DNA of 22,150 nt, from the NCBI GenBank assembly GCA_002364245.1, contig DEXR01000050.1, positions 178,878-201,027 on the forward strand. Direction: 5' to 3'. This document shows, in pieces, positions 13,884-20,029 of the stretch. The DNA comes from Flavobacteriaceae bacterium UBA3179. GTDB taxonomy: Bacteria > Bacteroidota > Bacteroidia > Flavobacteriales > Flavobacteriaceae. Position numbers and translations under genes: made by a program. Below the pieces are notes generated by a model, which searched no databases, was not told the origin of the DNA, and saw only the letters and a list, made by a program, of their open reading frames with translations. Each line of letters starts with the position of its first letter. Within the stretch, counting starts at the first letter, position 1.

Positions 13884-14798
13884 ATGACAACAATAAACGA
13901 CATACAAGACGAAATTTGGACTGAAGTAGACAACAGTGCCGACCTACAGGCAACGGCTATTTTAACCCAAAAAGAGAAAGCATCTTTAACCGATGTTACC
14001 AGCACCAGTAGGGTGTCCTTTTTTAGGTTGTGGGTGTTTGTTGTGGCTACGGTTATTTGGGCGCGGCAACAGCTATGGGAAACCCTAAAGCAAGACATTG
14101 AAGACAGAACGAGCGTTACACGCCCTTTTACAAAAGGGTGGTTTATACAGCAGACCCTTAACTATCAACACGGGCAAACCCTGCCGGAAAGTGGTATTTA
14201 TGACAATGCCGGTTTGACAATTAAAGAGGTAGAAGAAAAGAAGATCGTGGCGCGCTCTGCAGTAGAAGAAAAAATTATAAGCGGTATAGGAACCTTACGT
14301 ATTAAAGCAGCCCGTTTGGTAGATGATGAGTTAGAACGGTTAACTGGATCACAGCTTTCGGGTTTGCAAGCCTATTGGGATAAAATGACCGCTGCCGGCA
14401 TTAGCGTAGTATGTTCCAGTGATGATGCTGATTTGTTAAAGGTAAAGGTGGACATCTATTTTAAACCCGATCTATTGAGTGCTACCGGTAAACGCTTGGA
14501 CGGTGCCGATGACACCCCCGTTATAACGGCATTAAATAGCTATTTAAAAGCTAAAAACGTGAACGATTTTGATGGTGAAATATCCCTTAATGATCTTGAG
14601 AATGTTATGGAAGCTGTGGAAGGTGTGCATAGTGCGTTTATCACGTTGGCCAACTCAAAATACGGAATAGGATCGGTTTATGACACGGTTAATGCTGATA
14701 GGTACAGTGGAACCATCACGGATTTTAGGAAGCCAAATAGCGGTTATTTTAAACTGGATATTCCAGAATGTGAATTTAACTATACAGCCAAAGTATAA
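13884..14798 (+). CDS. Baseplate J-like protein (Mu gp47-type wedge)
   Basis: A 304-residue protein. The N-terminal helix-rich part includes a hydrophobic segment (FRLWVFVVATVIWARQQLW), then KGWFIQQTLNYQHGQTLPE. The C-terminal part has the pattern usual for J proteins: DDTPVITALNSYLKAKN, DFDGEISLNDLENVMEAVEG and VHSAFITLANSKYG. J/gp47 proteins form the baseplate wedge next to the gp25-like and I-like proteins. Here the gene is separated from the gp25-like gene by the inserted tailspike gene, which departs from the Mu/P2 order. It ends in a TAATG overlap with the next gene. Confidence 0.65.
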   Translation: MTTINDIQDEIWTEVDNSADLQATAILTQKEKASLTDVTSTSRVSFFRLWVFVVATVIWARQQLWETLKQDIEDRTSVTRPFTKGWFIQQTLNYQHGQTLPESGIYDNAGLTIKEVEEKKIVARSAVEEKIISGIGTLRIKAARLVDDELERLTGSQLSGLQAYWDKMTAAGISVVCSSDDADLLKVKVDIYFKPDLLSATGKRLDGADDTPVITALNSYLKAKNVNDFDGEISLNDLENVMEAVEGVHSAFITLANSKYGIGSVYDTVNADRYSGTITDFRKPNSGYFKLDIPECEFNYTAKV

Positions 14799-15316
14799 TG
14801 ATACCCAACGCAATATATACGGTAGATTTCAACAAGTTTGTGAAGCAGCTGTTGATCACTTTTTTACGCAAGGCTAAAACCTTGGCGTTGGTTCGTGCCG
14901 TGATAAAACCATTGATTACCGGTTATACCGTTTTTGAAACTTTTAAGACCCGGCAAATATACATCACTGGTCACAACGCTCAAATAACATTGTTTCAGCA
15001 AGCTTTAAACGATGGTTTTGATGCTACACAGCGGCGTATCTATATAGCCAATGCCGTTATTGAAGATACGGAGCATTACTATGATCCTGAGTACGGTGAA
15101 CCCTTGTTTTTTTATGATGATGGCGATGGTGACCCACAATATTTTTTAGACCGTTCAACTTTTAACCAAACCGGTGGCAATTTTTCGGTTAACGTGCCAG
15201 TGGCGATGGAAGAAGCCGACCCAACTGATAAACTATTGTTTGAAACCGCTTTAAAGGCCGAAATAGAGCGTTATAAAATTTTTGGTACAACTTATACAAT
15301 TAAATATTATGCATAG
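14798..15316 (+). CDS. Baseplate I-like protein (position of Mu gp48), tentative
   Basis: A 172-residue protein coupled to the J-like gene (TAATG) and overlapping the next gene by eight bases. The N-terminus (IPNAIYTVDFNKFVKQLLIT, ALVRAVIKPLITGYTVFETF) is helical. The rest is beta and acidic, with a DDGDGDPQYF loop and VNVPVAMEEADPTDKLLFET near the end. In contractile phages the gene after J encodes the I/gp48 wedge protein that connects to tail fibres, which is the basis for the call. No specific motif was recognised. Confidence 0.5.
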   Translation: MIPNAIYTVDFNKFVKQLLITFLRKAKTLALVRAVIKPLITGYTVFETFKTRQIYITGHNAQITLFQQALNDGFDATQRRIYIANAVIEDTEHYYDPEYGEPLFFYDDGDGDPQYFLDRSTFNQTGGNFSVNVPVAMEEADPTDKLLFETALKAEIERYKIFGTTYTIKYYA

Positions 15317-16007
15317 ATTTATTATAGAAGAGAGTGGATTTCCAAAGAACCGGGAAACGCTAAAGGAATTTCAAGAGCAATTTACCAAGCCTATTGACGA
15401 GCTGTTAAAATTGCTTCCCGGCAACCGCATATTGTGGGGCTGTGAAAAAGAAGATAACGGTGCCGGCAACGTGCTTATAAGTGCCGGACAAATAGTATAT
15501 AATGGTGTAATCTATGATATAGAAGCCTATGACGGTGCAGACACGAATTTAATATCGCTGTTTGAAACGATTGAGCAGGCTTCGTTTAACACAGGAACGG
15601 CACAAAGCCCGGTTTTGGATAACCGTGATTTTAAAACAGTGTGGAGTGGTCAATGGGGCGATGTAGCCAATAATGATCACTTGGTAAACATTACCACTTT
15701 AAGTCGAGGCCGTAAGGTTATGGAATACCTGGCATCGGGTACTACTTATTTAGGTTACCCTACCGGTGCCATTGGGGATTCCATATATGAAATACCCGTT
15801 AATACCACCACGCGCGAATATTTTGTTTTAGGTACAGTACGACCTATAACGGGCGAAACGCTTCCGGGGGAAGTTCCTTTTTTAACACGTAATTATAGCA
15901 CTACTCAATTTGAGTTGGTGATTAACAATGAAATAGAAAGCCAGCGACTTTTGTTTGACTGGATATTGGTCGCTAAAAATGACCCCACGTTTACCGAAGT
16001 AGAATAA
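15309..16007 (+). CDS. Tail fibre-type virion protein
   Basis: ATG 15309 overlaps the previous gene by eight bases and gives 232 residues; an upstream in-frame start at 15282 would overlap more. The N-terminal helix (PKNRETLKEFQEQFTKPIDE) is followed by short beta repeats (NVLISAGQIVYNGVIYDIEA, YDGADTNL) typical of fibre shafts and tips. The second half contains GTTYLGYPTGAIGDSIYEIP and several Thr/Gly-rich strands. It sits after the baseplate I-like gene, where fibres or their distal parts are encoded. It may cooperate with the chimeric tailspike in receptor binding. Function is inferred from position and composition. Confidence 0.55.
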   Translation: MHRFIIEESGFPKNRETLKEFQEQFTKPIDELLKLLPGNRILWGCEKEDNGAGNVLISAGQIVYNGVIYDIEAYDGADTNLISLFETIEQASFNTGTAQSPVLDNRDFKTVWSGQWGDVANNDHLVNITTLSRGRKVMEYLASGTTYLGYPTGAIGDSIYEIPVNTTTREYFVLGTVRPITGETLPGEVPFLTRNYSTTQFELVINNEIESQRLLFDWILVAKNDPTFTEVE

Positions 16008-16022
16008 TAAATAAGCAATGAT

Positions 16023-16547
16023 ATGAATTATTACGAAGCATACGCCCAAACCGCACTACCAAAAGTATTGTTTAAGTTGATCGCCACTAACGATGAAGAG
16101 CTGGCGGCCTACCAAACCGAAATGGGCGGCAATTATAAACCCAACCTTGTGGTTGCAGAAACTCGCTTGATTGATGACCAAGACCCCGACTACATTGACT
16201 ATGAGTATGGTATTTGTCATTTCAGAATAAACGAGGTAGATAATTTAGTGGAACGCTCTGCAGGCGAAATAAGCACTCAGCAGTCACAATTGGCAAGAGA
16301 AACTGAAATAAACAAAACGAATGATCTGGAGGTTACTTTTGCCGGTGAAACTTTTGATTATGACAGCCACGAATTTCCATTAACGGTTGCTGCACGTGAA
16401 GTATATAGAATTGTAATTGAGGACGGTGCCACCACCAACATTCAATCTACCACCGGAAGCTACCCACTTCAAGACAGTGATATTGCTGATTTTAAAACCG
16501 CATATCATGCAAAGGTGAAAGCACTTTTAAATACTGCTATAAGCTAA
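16023..16547 (+). CDS. Tail-fibre-associated protein (DUF4376/fibre-assembly-like)
   Basis: A 174-residue protein, 15 bases after the fibre-type gene. The N-terminal half is acidic (DDQDPDYIDYEYGICHFRIN). The C-terminal half has ETEINKTNDLEVTFAGETFD, then FPLTVAAREVYRIVIEDGAT and a closing helix (DIADFKTAYHAKVKALLNTA). This layout, a short hairpin naming the modified segment followed by a helical tail, is like DUF4376/tail-fibre assembly proteins that follow fibre genes. It could chaperone the upstream fibre or cap it. The family link is from pattern recall and is not firm. Confidence 0.5.
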   Translation: MNYYEAYAQTALPKVLFKLIATNDEELAAYQTEMGGNYKPNLVVAETRLIDDQDPDYIDYEYGICHFRINEVDNLVERSAGEISTQQSQLARETEINKTNDLEVTFAGETFDYDSHEFPLTVAAREVYRIVIEDGATTNIQSTTGSYPLQDSDIADFKTAYHAKVKALLNTAIS

Positions 16548-16548
16548 T

Positions 16549-17166
16549 ATGGATAATTGGTTGGAGATTTTACTTTCAATACTCGGCGGTGGTTCGCTTG
16601 TAGGTATATTGTCTTGGGTTATTTCTTTACGTAAAGACAAACGTGAAGGGATGAGTGCTGTTATCGAGTTATTTAAAGAAGATAATACCCGGTTACGCGA
16701 TGAATTTAAAGAGTTGAAAACCGATTTTGATATGCACCGTGAAAATTCAAAAAAACGTGAGCAAGTTAATACTAAGACAATACAAAGCCTTCAGATAAAG
16801 CTTAATATTTTGGAAAGTGCACATCTTGATCTTCCAGTACCGCAATGGCTAAAGGATAAAAATGGGTATATGTTGAGTATTAATTCGGCCTATGAGGAAA
16901 TTTTCGGGATCACAGCTGATGAGTATGTTGGAAAGAAAGACCATGATGTTTGGAAAAAAGGAATAGCTGATGCTTTTTGCAAGCATGATAACATTGTAAA
17001 ACGAACCCGAAAGCATATACAGACCCAAGAGAATGTGGAAAATGAATATCATTCCGGCTGTTGGGAAGTGTTGAAATATCCAAGGTATGAAGGTTCTACA
17101 TTTATAGGAATAGGCGGCATAGCTTTTAAATTAATAGAAGGGGGTTGCACCTCTGCAATGACATAA
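16549..17166 (+). CDS. Membrane-anchored coiled-coil PAS-domain phage protein
   Basis: A 205-residue protein with three parts: an N-terminal transmembrane helix (residues about 5-27, LEILLSILGGGSLVGILSWV), a long charged coiled coil (about 35-92), and a PAS domain (about 95-197). The PAS signature includes VPQWLKDKNGYMLSINSAYE, then IFGITADEYVGKKDHDVW, and the closing strand FIGIGGIAFKLI. The TM plus coiled coil resembles holin-like small proteins of Bacteroidota phages, here fused to a sensory domain. No kinase, GGDEF or other output domain is present. A role in sensing cell state for lysis timing or exclusion is speculative. The gene starts two bases after the fibre-associated gene. Confidence 0.72.
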   Translation: MDNWLEILLSILGGGSLVGILSWVISLRKDKREGMSAVIELFKEDNTRLRDEFKELKTDFDMHRENSKKREQVNTKTIQSLQIKLNILESAHLDLPVPQWLKDKNGYMLSINSAYEEIFGITADEYVGKKDHDVWKKGIADAFCKHDNIVKRTRKHIQTQENVENEYHSGCWEVLKYPRYEGSTFIGIGGIAFKLIEGGCTSAMT

Positions 17167-17168
17167 TT

Positions 17169-17366
17169 ATGAAAACAATAAGCAATTTCTGGCTATTTAT
17201 AATAGCATCAATCGTATTCGTGGCCACAGCGTTACTATTGCAAGATCATGAGCATTGTGGTACTGTATTGATTTTTGAGGGTGTATTGAGCGGCGCAAGA
17301 GGCGCAGGCGAGATATTGAAGACCTATCAAGTAGGGAAAACCAACCCCGAAAGGTTGCGTGTATAA
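17169..17366 (+). CDS. Small single-helix membrane protein, holin candidate
   Basis: A 65-residue protein from ATG 17169, two bases after the PAS gene stop. The N-terminal transmembrane helix (NFWLFIIASIVFVATALLL) is followed by a soluble tail (ILKTYQVGKTNPERLRV). One helix and a small size would suit a class III-type holin or another membrane effector, and the endolysin of this phage has no obvious partner elsewhere in the window. That role is a guess. The final codons contain a perfect five-base-pair hairpin (CAACC, 17342-17346, with GGTTG, 17353-17357). The structured element at 17369-17473 begins two bases after its stop. Confidence 0.6.
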   Translation: MKTISNFWLFIIASIVFVATALLLQDHEHCGTVLIFEGVLSGARGAGEILKTYQVGKTNPERLRV

Positions 17367-17368
17367 AA

Positions 17369-17473
17369 CCCTCGGCTTACTTACAGTTTCTCACACTAAT
17401 AAATAACAAATCCATCACTGGAACCGAGGGCAATGCCTTTGAAGCCAAAGATGGATTTAATTAGTGTGAGAAA
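17369..17473 (+). ncRNA. Candidate pseudoknotted RNA leader upstream of the methyltransferase
   Basis: Helix 1 is TTTCTCACACTAAT (17387-17400) with ATTAGTGTGAGAAA (17460-17473), 14 perfect pairs. Inside it, helix 2 is AAATCCATC (17408-17416) with GATGGATTT (17450-17458), nine perfect pairs. The bases CCCTCGG (17369-17375), upstream of helix 1, are complementary to CCGAGGG (17424-17430) in the apical loop, which makes a pseudoknot of seven pairs. GGCTT (17374-17378) could alternatively pair with AAGCC (17442-17446), competing with the pseudoknot. There is no U-run. Helix 1 ends nine bases before the methyltransferase ATG, so the fold could gate its translation. The pairings are exact by inspection; function and class are unknown. 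Confidence 0.6.
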
Positions 17474-17482
17474 TACAAATAT

Positions 17483-18301
17483 ATGAAAACGCCAATAAGT
17501 TACTACGGTGGTAAGCAAAATCTTATAACCACCATTTTACCCTTAATACCCAACCATACCACTTATACCGAAACCTTTGTTGGTGGCGGTGCTATTTTTT
17601 GGGCTAAGCCAAAAAGCGAAGTAGAGATTATTAACGATTACAACCGCGAGCTGATCAACTTTTACGAATGCGTGCAAAATGAGTTTGTAGAGCTTGAGAA
17701 GATGATACGTATTAGCTTGCACAGCCGTTCGCTACACAGCGATGCAACGGTAATATATAATAACCCTCACATGTTTAGTAGATTGAAGCGTGCTTGGGCT
17801 GTATGGGTTTTAGCCGCTCAAAGCTTCAGCTCGATGCTTGATGGTACGTTTGGTTATGATAAAATACGAGGCACTACAAGCCAAAAGATAACCAATAAGC
17901 GCGATGCCTTTACTATTGACCTATCCATCCGGATGCAGAATGTTCAAGTAGAGAATACCGATGCATTGCGAGTTATCAATTCAAGAGATCACTCAGATGC
18001 CTTTCATTATTGCGACCCACCTTATTTTAACAGCGATTGTGGCCATTATGATGGATATACTAAAGAAGACTTTGAAAACCTTTTAAAAACGCTTAAAATT
18101 GCAAAAGGAAAGTTTTTGTTAAGTAGCTATCCAAGTGATATACTTAACGATTACATAGAAGACTGTAATTGGAATGTAAAGCAATTGGAGCAGAGTGTGA
18201 GTGTAGCTAATGGAACCGGTAAGCCTGCCAAGAAGAAAATAGAGGTATTAACTGCAAACTACGACCTTAGTAACCCAAAGGATGATTTAAAGCTGTTTTA
18301 A
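17483..18301 (+). CDS. Dam-type (D12 class) N6-adenine DNA methyltransferase
   Basis: A 272-residue protein. The SAM-binding motif is PISYYGGK at the start and FVGGGAIF (residues 32-39). The catalytic motif is DPPY (178-181), in YCDPPYFNSDCGHYDGYT. NDYN (51-54) also fits the D12 family. It transfers a methyl group from S-adenosylmethionine to adenine N6 in DNA and presumably protects phage DNA from host restriction or marks it. No restriction endonuclease partner is nearby, so it is an orphan enzyme. As the last phage gene, it occupies the place of the mom modification gene in Mu, although the chemistry differs. The recognition sequence cannot be told from the protein. Confidence 0.9.
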   Translation: MKTPISYYGGKQNLITTILPLIPNHTTYTETFVGGGAIFWAKPKSEVEIINDYNRELINFYECVQNEFVELEKMIRISLHSRSLHSDATVIYNNPHMFSRLKRAWAVWVLAAQSFSSMLDGTFGYDKIRGTTSQKITNKRDAFTIDLSIRMQNVQVENTDALRVINSRDHSDAFHYCDPPYFNSDCGHYDGYTKEDFENLLKTLKIAKGKFLLSSYPSDILNDYIEDCNWNVKQLEQSVSVANGTGKPAKKKIEVLTANYDLSNPKDDLKLF

Positions 18302-18321
18302 AGGGGCTTTAAAATTATTTT
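18286..18321 (+). terminator. Probable intrinsic terminator after the methyltransferase gene
   Basis: TTTAAAGC (18286-18293) and GCTTTAAA (18306-18313) are perfect inverted repeats with a 12-base loop that includes the TAA stop codon. A T-rich tail (ATTATTTTT) follows. The stem is only eight pairs and AT-rich, so strength is uncertain, but the position at the end of the phage transcript is right. Confidence 0.45.
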
Positions 18322-18361
18322 TGTGTACTATTTGTTTTGAAAGTGTGTACGATTTGATTTG
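18322..18361. repeat. Two direct repeats in 22-bp register, candidate subterminal transposase sites
   Basis: TGTGTACTATTTGTTTTG (18322-18339) and TGTGTACGATTTGATTTG (18344-18361) differ at two of 18 positions and start 22 bases apart. They lie between the last phage gene and the first host gene. Mu-like phages carry arrays of about 22-bp transposase sites at their ends, so these are good candidates. Only one end is in the window, so this cannot be confirmed here. Confidence 0.5.
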
Positions 18362-18426
18362 CTGATTATACTTTTTTAAAAAAATGCTAAAGCCTTACTT
18401 TACTACCAGCCTTGTTAATATTTGCT
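18362..18426. other. Probable phage-host right junction
   Basis: There is no coding sequence between the direct repeats and the gpsA promoter box, and the phage terminus should fall here. The first CA after the repeats is at 18407-18408, and Mu-type elements end in CA. A long A/T run occupies 18371-18384. No inverted or direct repeat flanking a core was found, as only one side is visible. Confidence 0.4.
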
Positions 18427-18434
18427 TATTTTTG
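18427..18434 (+). promoter_or_regulatory. Putative gpsA promoter -7 box (TATTTTTG)
   Basis: TATTTTTG matches the Bacteroidota TAnnTTTG box and lies 20 bases before the chosen gpsA ATG. The expected -33 TTG, about 18-21 bases upstream, is missing. The nearest TTG (18412-18414) is too close. That upstream position falls at the inferred phage-host junction. Confidence 0.4.
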
Positions 18435-18454
18435 ATATAAATGAAAAAAGCACT

Positions 18455-19459
18455 ATGACAGAGAAACCAAAATTTGCCGTTTTTGGCGGCGGAAGCTGGG
18501 CAACCGCCATTGTAAAAATGCTGTGCGAAAACCTAGATGAAGTGGGGTGGTATATGCGAAATTCCTATGCTTTAGAGCATATTAAAAAAGAAGATCATAA
18601 CCCAAATTATTTAAGCTCTGTAGAGTTCAAAGTCTCGCAACTTAAATTGAGCAACGACATCAATGAAATGGTGGAATATGCAGATTATCTAATATTTGTT
18701 ATTCCTTCTGCTTTTGTTGAAACAGAGCTTAAAAAAGTAACTGTTTCGCTTGAGAACAAGGTTGTTTTTTCAGCCATTAAAGGTATTGTCCCTGAAACCA
18801 GTTTGATTGTTGGAGATCATTTTAACACCCATTATAATGTGGCTTTTAATAATATCGGTGTTATTTCCGGTCCTTGTCATGCAGAGGAAGTAGCTTTGGA
18901 ACGTTTGTCTTATTTAACCATTGCCTGCGCCGATGAAGATAAAGCCAAATTAGTAGCAGATATATTATCCAGCGATTATATAAAATGCACCACCAGTGAT
19001 GATGTCATGGGTACTGAATACGCTGCGATGCTAAAAAACATATATGCCATTGCAGCGGGAATTGCACACGGCCTAGGATATGGAGATAACTTTCAAAGTG
19101 TGTTGATGAGCAATGCCATACGAGAGATGAAAAAGTATGTGAAAAAGGTTCATAAAATGAAACGTAACATAAATGACTCTGCCTACTTAGGTGATTTATT
19201 GGTTACCGGGTATTCCGTTTTTAGCCGAAATAGGATGTTTGGCAATATGATAGGGAAAGGTTATACCGTTAAAAGTGCTCAAATGGAAATGAGTATGATT
19301 GCTGAAGGTTATTATGCTACAAAAAGTGCCTACAACCTTAACCAAGCAAAAGGCAAGAAAAAGGCCAAAACTCCAATTATAAATGCGGTTTACAGCATTT
19401 TATATGAAGGGAAAGATCCCAAAAAAGTGTTTATTAAGCTGACGGATAAGTTGGATTAA
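18455..19459 (+). CDS. gpsA: Glycerol-3-phosphate dehydrogenase [NAD(P)+]
   Basis: A 334-residue protein of the family's usual length. The Rossmann motif is FAVFGGGSWATAIV (residues 7-20). The conserved ISGPCHAEEVALERLSYLTI follows (137-156). The catalytic lysine is in AAMLKNIYAIAAGIAHGLGY (about Lys194). It reduces dihydroxyacetone phosphate to sn-glycerol 3-phosphate for phospholipid synthesis in the cytoplasm. ATG 18455 was chosen since the upstream in-frame TTG (18422) lies within the promoter box and the ATG at 18441 is out of frame. This is the first host gene to the right of the prophage. It converges with the 131-residue hypothetical, with no base between the two stop codons. Confidence 0.95.
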   Translation: MTEKPKFAVFGGGSWATAIVKMLCENLDEVGWYMRNSYALEHIKKEDHNPNYLSSVEFKVSQLKLSNDINEMVEYADYLIFVIPSAFVETELKKVTVSLENKVVFSAIKGIVPETSLIVGDHFNTHYNVAFNNIGVISGPCHAEEVALERLSYLTIACADEDKAKLVADILSSDYIKCTTSDDVMGTEYAAMLKNIYAIAAGIAHGLGYGDNFQSVLMSNAIREMKKYVKKVHKMKRNINDSAYLGDLLVTGYSVFSRNRMFGNMIGKGYTVKSAQMEMSMIAEGYYATKSAYNLNQAKGKKKAKTPIINAVYSILYEGKDPKKVFIKLTDKLD

Positions 19460-19855
19460 TTACCGAGCCAAAACTCCATCCTTTTTCATCACAGGAAGTG
19501 AAACCGCATTATCATCAATAGCGGCGTTGGCGGGAAGTTCGAAACGTTTGTCGTAGAGCTTGTCGCCAATAAAATAAGTAATGGTAAAAAAGTTGTTCAC
19601 CTTCAAGACGTTTTCTTCCAAAAATTCAATTTTAGCGTAACCTTTTGCAGGTAATAACTGAATTGTTTTCCGCATTGGTGCGGTCATTTTTTCACTGTCG
19701 TAACCTTGTGATACAATGATAACGGTCTCCAAGGGTTTATCGTTATCATTGATGATGTAAGCGTTCCAATCGTGTGTTTTAAACTCATCGTTAAACTCGT
19801 TTACGGCAGCAACGTAAACGTTTTTAACTTCCGGGATTTTTATATCTTTTCGCAT
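19460..19855 (-). CDS. Conserved hypothetical protein at the end of the pheS operon
   Basis: A 131-residue protein with no signal peptide, rich in beta strands (VYVAAVNEFNDEFKTHDWNA, ETVIIVSQGYDSE, FFTITYFIGDKLYDKRFELP). It resembles short host proteins found next to pheS in Flavobacteriia, from recollection. It is likely cytoplasmic, and no catalytic motif is evident. It starts six bases after the stop of the 55-residue membrane protein gene and lies in the same orientation as pheS, so it probably forms the third gene of a pheS operon. Its stop codon directly abuts that of gpsA. Confidence 0.7.
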   Translation of the reverse strand: MRKDIKIPEVKNVYVAAVNEFNDEFKTHDWNAYIINDNDKPLETVIIVSQGYDSEKMTAPMRKTIQLLPAKGYAKIEFLEENVLKVNNFFTITYFIGDKLYDKRFELPANAAIDDNAVSLPVMKKDGVLAR

Positions 19856-19861
19856 AGTGTT

Positions 19862-20029
19862 TTAATCTTTCTTTGTTTTCCAAGAAATCCACATTCCCAA
19901 TAACGCTAAAGCAAATATCCCTAGGAAAATACTACCAACAACAATTTTTATGGCAGCTATTACAAAAGTTAGAAAAGCAACCACTAAAAGTGCGGCTATT
20001 AAAAGACCAACTATTAGCTGCTTCTTCAT
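19862..20029 (-). CDS. 55-residue two-helix membrane protein between pheS and the 131-residue gene
   Basis: Read on the minus strand from ATG 20029, this gene overlaps the pheS stop by four bases (ATGA, 20026-20029) and ends at 19862. The product starts MKKQLIVGLLIAALLVVAFL and continues with a second hydrophobic stretch (VVGSIFLGIFALALLGMWIS), ending in KTKKD. That makes two adjacent transmembrane helices with positive charge at both ends, placing both ends inside. The translational overlap with pheS supports it as a real gene. Function is unknown. Confidence 0.7.
   Translation of the reverse strand: MKKQLIVGLLIAALLVVAFLTFVIAAIKIVVGSIFLGIFALALLGMWISWKTKKD

Larger units (their letters stand above)
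1..18408. mobile_element. Right-hand part of a contractile-tailed (Mu/P2-like) prophage
   Basis: A continuous block of virion genes (protease-scaffold, capsid, lysis, sheath, tube, frameshifted chaperone, tape measure, baseplate, fibres) is followed by a DNA methyltransferase, and then abruptly by housekeeping genes. The left end is outside the window. The right boundary is inferred to lie between the direct repeats ending at 18361 and the gpsA promoter box at 18427. The first CA dinucleotide after the repeats, the terminus expected of Mu-type elements, is at 18407-18408 and is used here as a provisional end. No tRNA gene or recombinase is seen at this end. A Mu-like lifestyle is therefore an inference from gene order, from the modification gene at the right end, and from the subterminal repeats. 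Confidence 0.85.

Noticed and set aside
11366..16547. Diversity-generating retroelement acting on the tailspike or fibre genes
   Set aside because: No reverse transcriptase, template repeat or matching variable repeat was seen in the window. The left part of the phage cannot be examined.
17369..17473. HDV-like ribozyme, twister ribozyme or retron RNA for the structured element
   Set aside because: The HDV fold needs a P3 hairpin between P2 and the 3' strand of P1 and a catalytic J4/2 segment, neither of which is present. No twister or hammerhead core bases were found. No reverse transcriptase gene is nearby for a retron.
18441..18458. ATG at 18441 as gpsA start
   Set aside because: It is out of frame and reaches a TGA after five codons.
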